Shown here: positions 61,865-64,000 of the stretch, piece by piece | Numbering within the stretch: position 1 is the first letter of the stretch | Layout of the letters: the number at the start of each line of letters is the position of its first letter | Assembly (NCBI RefSeq): GCF_030450055.1 | Contig: NZ_CP118480.1 | Coordinates: 1,639,415-1,703,414, forward strand | Direction of reading: 5' to 3' | DNA from: Gallaecimonas kandeliae | GTDB taxonomy: Bacteria > Pseudomonadota > Gammaproteobacteria > Enterobacterales > Gallaecimonadaceae | DNA length: 64,000 bases | Program-made: the position numbers and the translations under genes | Notes under the pieces: generated by a model | The model's database searches: none | Seen by the model: the letters and a program-made list of their open reading frames with translations, nothing else | Told to the model about the DNA's origin: nothing

Positions 61865-62554
61865 TTAGCTGCCGCCACTCTTCAGGGGAGACCCCGTCGG
61901 CTCGAACCTGTCTGTGGTGTCCATCCGTACACCACGAAGCCCCGCGGTTTTAAGGTGAGTGTCGTAAAGCGATTCCGCGAAATAGCCGATCAGGATGGCG
62001 CGGCGGCGGGCGCCGCTCTGGTTGAGGCTGCCTGCATGAACGAGGTCTGCATCGAACACCAAGATGTCGCCGGCCGAGCCTGACAGCTGCACCGAGCGGG
62101 ACTCGTCGTTGAAATCGAAGGGCGGCTCGTTTGGCCTGGTGCGATGGCTGCCGGGCACCAGGCGGGTTGCCCCGTTCAGGTGACCGTAGTCGTCGAAGAA
62201 GGCGAGGGCGTTGACCGTATCGCCGGGCCTTTGGGCCGACAGATCCCGGTGCAGCTGCTGATGGCCACCCCCGGCCAGAGGTTCGCGGCCCTCCACCTGC
62301 GACAGAAAGAAGCGCTCGCCTATAAGGGCCCCCACGGCGGCCAGTACGGCAGGAAGACGGCACAGCGCCTGCACCCCGGGGTCGAGATCCAGCAAGGCAT
62401 GGCGCCAATCCCGGCCACGCGGTACAGGCCATTGCTCAGACGGCTTCACCCCCGCATCGAAGGCACTCCTAAGCTCCCCCAGCCAGTCTGCCGGTATCGC
62501 CTGCCTGAGCAGGACATAGCCGTCCCGCTGGAGTTGCTCGTGATCAATCGTCAT
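61865..62554 (-). CDS. phytanoyl-CoA dioxygenase (PhyH) family protein
   Basis: A 229-residue Fe(II)/2-oxoglutarate oxygenase-like protein. It opens with Gln-Leu-Gln-Arg-Asp-Gly-Tyr-Val-Leu-Leu-Arg, as PhyH proteins do. The iron triad is visible: His-x-Asp in Gln-Leu-His-Arg-Asp near 112 and the distal His in Asp-Leu-Val-His-Ala-Gly-Ser near 175. The 2-oxoglutarate Arg follows in Gly-Ala-Arg-Arg-Arg-Ala. Pro-Gly-Ser-His-Arg near 146 is also typical. Substrate unknown. ATG 62554 has only a weak ribosome site; the 14-residue extension to 62596 is not family-like. Confidence 0.82.
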   Translation of the reverse strand: MTIDHEQLQRDGYVLLRQAIPADWLGELRSAFDAGVKPSEQWPVPRGRDWRHALLDLDPGVQALCRLPAVLAAVGALIGERFFLSQVEGREPLAGGGHQQLHRDLSAQRPGDTVNALAFFDDYGHLNGATRLVPGSHRTRPNEPPFDFNDESRSVQLSGSAGDILVFDADLVHAGSLNQSGARRRAILIGYFAESLYDTHLKTAGLRGVRMDTTDRFEPTGSPLKSGGS

Positions 62555-62744
62555 AGGTCCAATCCATCGGTTGTAAGCTGGGCCTGCCGCCAACATCCCT
62601 GGTTACTCAGGCAACGGCTCAGCGCGTCACTTGACGGGCTCCGGGGTTTCACCAGAAAGGACTTGAATGGCCGCCGCTTCGGCCCACGACAGGCAAGTGC
62701 ATGATGACCAACAAGACTGAAAAGAGGGTGTCCCATTGAGCGAC

Positions 62745-62963
62745 TTATTTTATCAGCAGGGTCTTGGCGTACATAAAGATCCGCTGTTTGACCTGAGACC
62801 TCAAGCCCATACTGAAGAGGGCTGCGGACATGGCGACGATAAAGAGAATGCTTTTGACAATTTTCACGCCAGTGAAGGCAACCAGGATAATCAGCAAGGC
62901 CGCATAGGCCATGCCTATCAGGCCCAGGAAAAGACAGACTCCCTTAATATCGTTACTCAGCAT
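62745..62963 (-). CDS. small two-helix membrane protein
   Basis: A 72-residue protein with two long hydrophobic helices (about residues 8-30 and 34-53) and a basic C-terminal tail. No family recognised. ATG 62963 has AAGGAA 8 nt upstream. Base composition is strongly AT-rich compared with the rest of the window, consistent with acquisition. Confidence 0.6.
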   Translation of the reverse strand: MLSNDIKGVCLFLGLIGMAYAALLIILVAFTGVKIVKSILFIVAMSAALFSMGLRSQVKQRIFMYAKTLLIK

Positions 62964-63001
62964 AAATGGTTCCTTGTTTTAAAAAATACCCTTGTGAGTT
63001 C

Positions 63002-63063
63002 CTACTGCTTGACGAAACTTTTGATGCCCAACTCTCCGTCAGGCGTCATTTCTCGGTAAACCC
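63002..63063 (-). pseudogene. possible C-terminal gene remnant
   Basis: Between the OsmC stop and the next start, a frame reads Leu-Gly-Val-Tyr-Arg-Glu-Met-Thr-Pro-Asp-Gly-Glu-Leu-Gly-Ile-Lys-Ser and ends at TAG 63002-63004. It has the look of a true C-terminus but no room for a body: it would have to start inside or beyond the OsmC gene. Possible leftover of a replaced gene. Confidence 0.3.
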
Positions 63064-63576
63064 CTAAGGGCTGATGTGCTCGACAGGCACTCCCGCTTGC
63101 AGGGTCTGCCCCACGACACAGCAGGCCTCGGCGGTGCGCATCAGTCGCGCCACTTCGGACGGGCCGCCATTGCGCAGGCTGACCTTCGTTTGCACGCGCA
63201 TTGCCTGAAAGCCGACCGGGGCCGTACCCATGCCGAGGGAGCCGCGCAGGTCCACGTCACCCTCTACCCGCACTTCCAGGGTGTCTATCTCAAGGCCCAT
63301 GAGGTTCGCCACCATGCGCAGGGTCAGCTCATGGCAAGCGCAGAGCGCGGCGCACAAGAGGTCGCCAGGGGTGGCAGCGTCGTGTGGGCCGCCATGCCCC
63401 CTATGCGTCGCCACCAGCATGGTATTCGCCGCGCCCTGGGCGGAGACGGACGCGTGAAAGGGGTCGGTCACATCATGGTCGGCCGTCGCCGCGCGATCGA
63501 CCACAAGGGCAGCGGACGGGTCGCCCTTGTAGCGGTCTCGCAGCGGTGCTTGCAGCTCTCTAACGCTCGTCATCAT
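63064..63576 (-). CDS. OsmC family protein
   Basis: A 170-residue protein of the OsmC/Ohr superfamily, thiol-dependent peroxide reductases. The first active Cys lies in Ala-Leu-Cys-Ala-Cys-His-Glu-Leu-Thr-Leu near residues 77-86, after Thr-Pro-Gly-Asp-Leu-Leu. The second is in the C-terminal Ala-Glu-Ala-Cys-Cys-Val-Val near 150. Two adjacent ATGs (63576, 63573) follow a purine-rich ribosome site. Likely a cytoplasmic peroxide or electrophile defence protein. Confidence 0.82.
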   Translation of the reverse strand: MMTSVRELQAPLRDRYKGDPSAALVVDRAATADHDVTDPFHASVSAQGAANTMLVATHRGHGGPHDAATPGDLLCAALCACHELTLRMVANLMGLEIDTLEVRVEGDVDLRGSLGMGTAPVGFQAMRVQTKVSLRNGGPSEVARLMRTAEACCVVGQTLQAGVPVEHISP

Positions 63577-63859
63577 GCCCCCTCCCAGTCGAAATGGGTG
63601 ACGCCTAAGATCTGATTAAAGCAGAGCCGCAAAGCGGTATTGGCTTTAAAGAGGGGTCAGACCGCCACTAGCGGTGCTTCCCGGTTCCCTGCGTGGGAGT
63701 AATGCTGGTCCTGCCGCCGGCGATCCTGGGTCGAGCTCCAGCAATACATGGCGTCAGTCCCGTCCCGCACCAGCTCAGGCTCTCGGCGGTGAAGGGATAC
63801 ATAGCTTCACCAACAAAGCCAAAAGTCGATGTCCTGACGGCGGTGAAATACCAATTTTT
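63577..63859. other. 283-bp gap without a convincing gene
   Basis: I see no gene I can support here. Two short plus-strand frames cross it but neither has protein-like composition. It contains AGAGGGGTCAGACC at about 63651-63664 followed by a small ACCGC/GCGGT hairpin, a combination that recalls REP-like repeats, though only one copy is present in the window. Confidence 0.4.
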
Positions 63860-64000
63860 TCAATCCCCCGAATTGATTGCTGTAATACCGTTAATCAAGG
63901 TGACTAAATCCTTGGTCACTTTGGCTTTTTCTATGAGTTCATGTAGATACTCTTTGTCAGACTTCCCGAAGTGAACGGCTATCAATTCTTTTTGATCGTC
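63860..64000 (-). CDS. C-terminal end of an unknown protein, cut by the window edge
   Basis: The minus-strand frame is open from the right edge to TGA 63860-63862 and gives 46 residues: Glu-Leu-Ile-Ala-Val-His-Phe-Gly-Lys-Ser-Asp then a Lys/Glu-rich helix and Ile-Asn-Gly-Ile-Thr-Ala-Ile-Asn-Ser-Gly-Asp. It is protein-like and AT-rich. Family not recognised; the start lies outside. Confidence 0.55.
   Translation of the reverse strand, partial: DDQKELIAVHFGKSDKEYLHELIEKAKVTKDLVTLINGITAINSGD

Noticed and set aside
62551-62736. 61-codon minus-strand frame upstream of the PhyH gene
   Set aside because: Composition not protein-like, no family resemblance; treated as leader/intergenic sequence.
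63651-63680. REP-like element AGAGGGGTCAGACC plus hairpin
   Set aside because: Only one copy in the window and no REP-associated transposase nearby; kept as a note in the gap entry rather than a repeat call.
59500-64000. Integron cassette array
   Set aside because: Same-strand small genes suggested it, but I found no paired attC-type core sites (GTTRRRY with RYYYAAC) after the genes. Single hits such as GTTAGGC at about 61486 and GCCCAAC at about 63028 are isolated or inside coding sequence.

Overview
The window reads as chromosome of a GC-rich marine-type gammaproteobacterium. The evidence is SeqA, Fur, HexR, an AlaA-type transaminase, a PpsR/PpsA pair, a YbfE-FldA block next to ybfF//seqA-pgm, and an Enterobacteria/Alteromonadales-like gene repertoire. 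I would place it near Gallaecimonas or another Alteromonadales-related lineage, but no rRNA is present to prove it. Nearly all of the first 59.4 kb is dense, high-GC core genome with tight ATGA/TGATG overlaps and textbook intrinsic terminators.

Layout. 0-1.5 kb: the end of a DMT transporter, a secreted protein and a YwbE-like protein. 1.6-8.8 kb: central carbon block, with pykA and hexR facing left and zwf-pgl-edd-eda facing right (Entner-Doudoroff pathway); HexR boxes lie before pykA and zwf. 8.9-15.5 kb: YqhD-type alcohol dehydrogenase, a dCache chemoreceptor, a GNAT enzyme whose 5' end overlaps a divergent YbjD/OLD-type gene, and a Bcr-type drug exporter. 15.6-15.9 kb: two identical initiator tRNA genes with a decayed tRNA fragment between them. 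16-18 kb: MHYT-GGDEF-EAL protein. 18-22 kb: gapA, msrB, a DUF2989-like lipoprotein and a long-form GAPDH; two more HexR boxes lie between gapA and msrB. 22-29 kb: M14 carboxypeptidase, AGCS symporter, three small proteins, proBA, a PAQR protein. 29-37 kb: alaA, DMT transporter, ansA, sppA, fadH. 37-43 kb: fur, DUF4442, fldA, ybfE, DUF2788, ybfF // seqA, pgm, then astE. 43-46 kb: a three-gene 2-oxoacid dehydrogenase operon (E1alpha-E1beta-E2) with a LiuR-like palindrome. 47-52 kb: secreted M14 peptidase, GntR(YtrA)-ABC operon with its own operator, SLC13-type transporter. 52-59.4 kb: two related outer-membrane-type proteins, DAHP synthase, PanE-type reductase, ppsR//ppsA.

59.5-64 kb is different. 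All genes are on the minus strand, and they are short. Base composition is visibly lower in GC in several of them. The products are two lipoproteins, several small membrane proteins, a DUF1801 protein, a PhyH-type oxygenase and an OsmC protein, with at least two stretches that read like broken ends of genes. I read it as an accessory segment with turnover, without a recognisable integrase, transposase or attC site.

How the parts work together. The strongest system-level signal is the HexR circuit. One repressor gene sits inside the pykA/zwf block and its 15-bp box recurs before gapA and, unexpectedly, right before msrB. This would tie NADPH-producing glucose-6-phosphate oxidation, GAPDH, pyruvate kinase and methionine sulfoxide repair to one KDPG-sensing regulator. 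PpsR/PpsA supplies the opposing gluconeogenic step. I found no clear new defence system, CRISPR array, prophage or toxin-antitoxin module.
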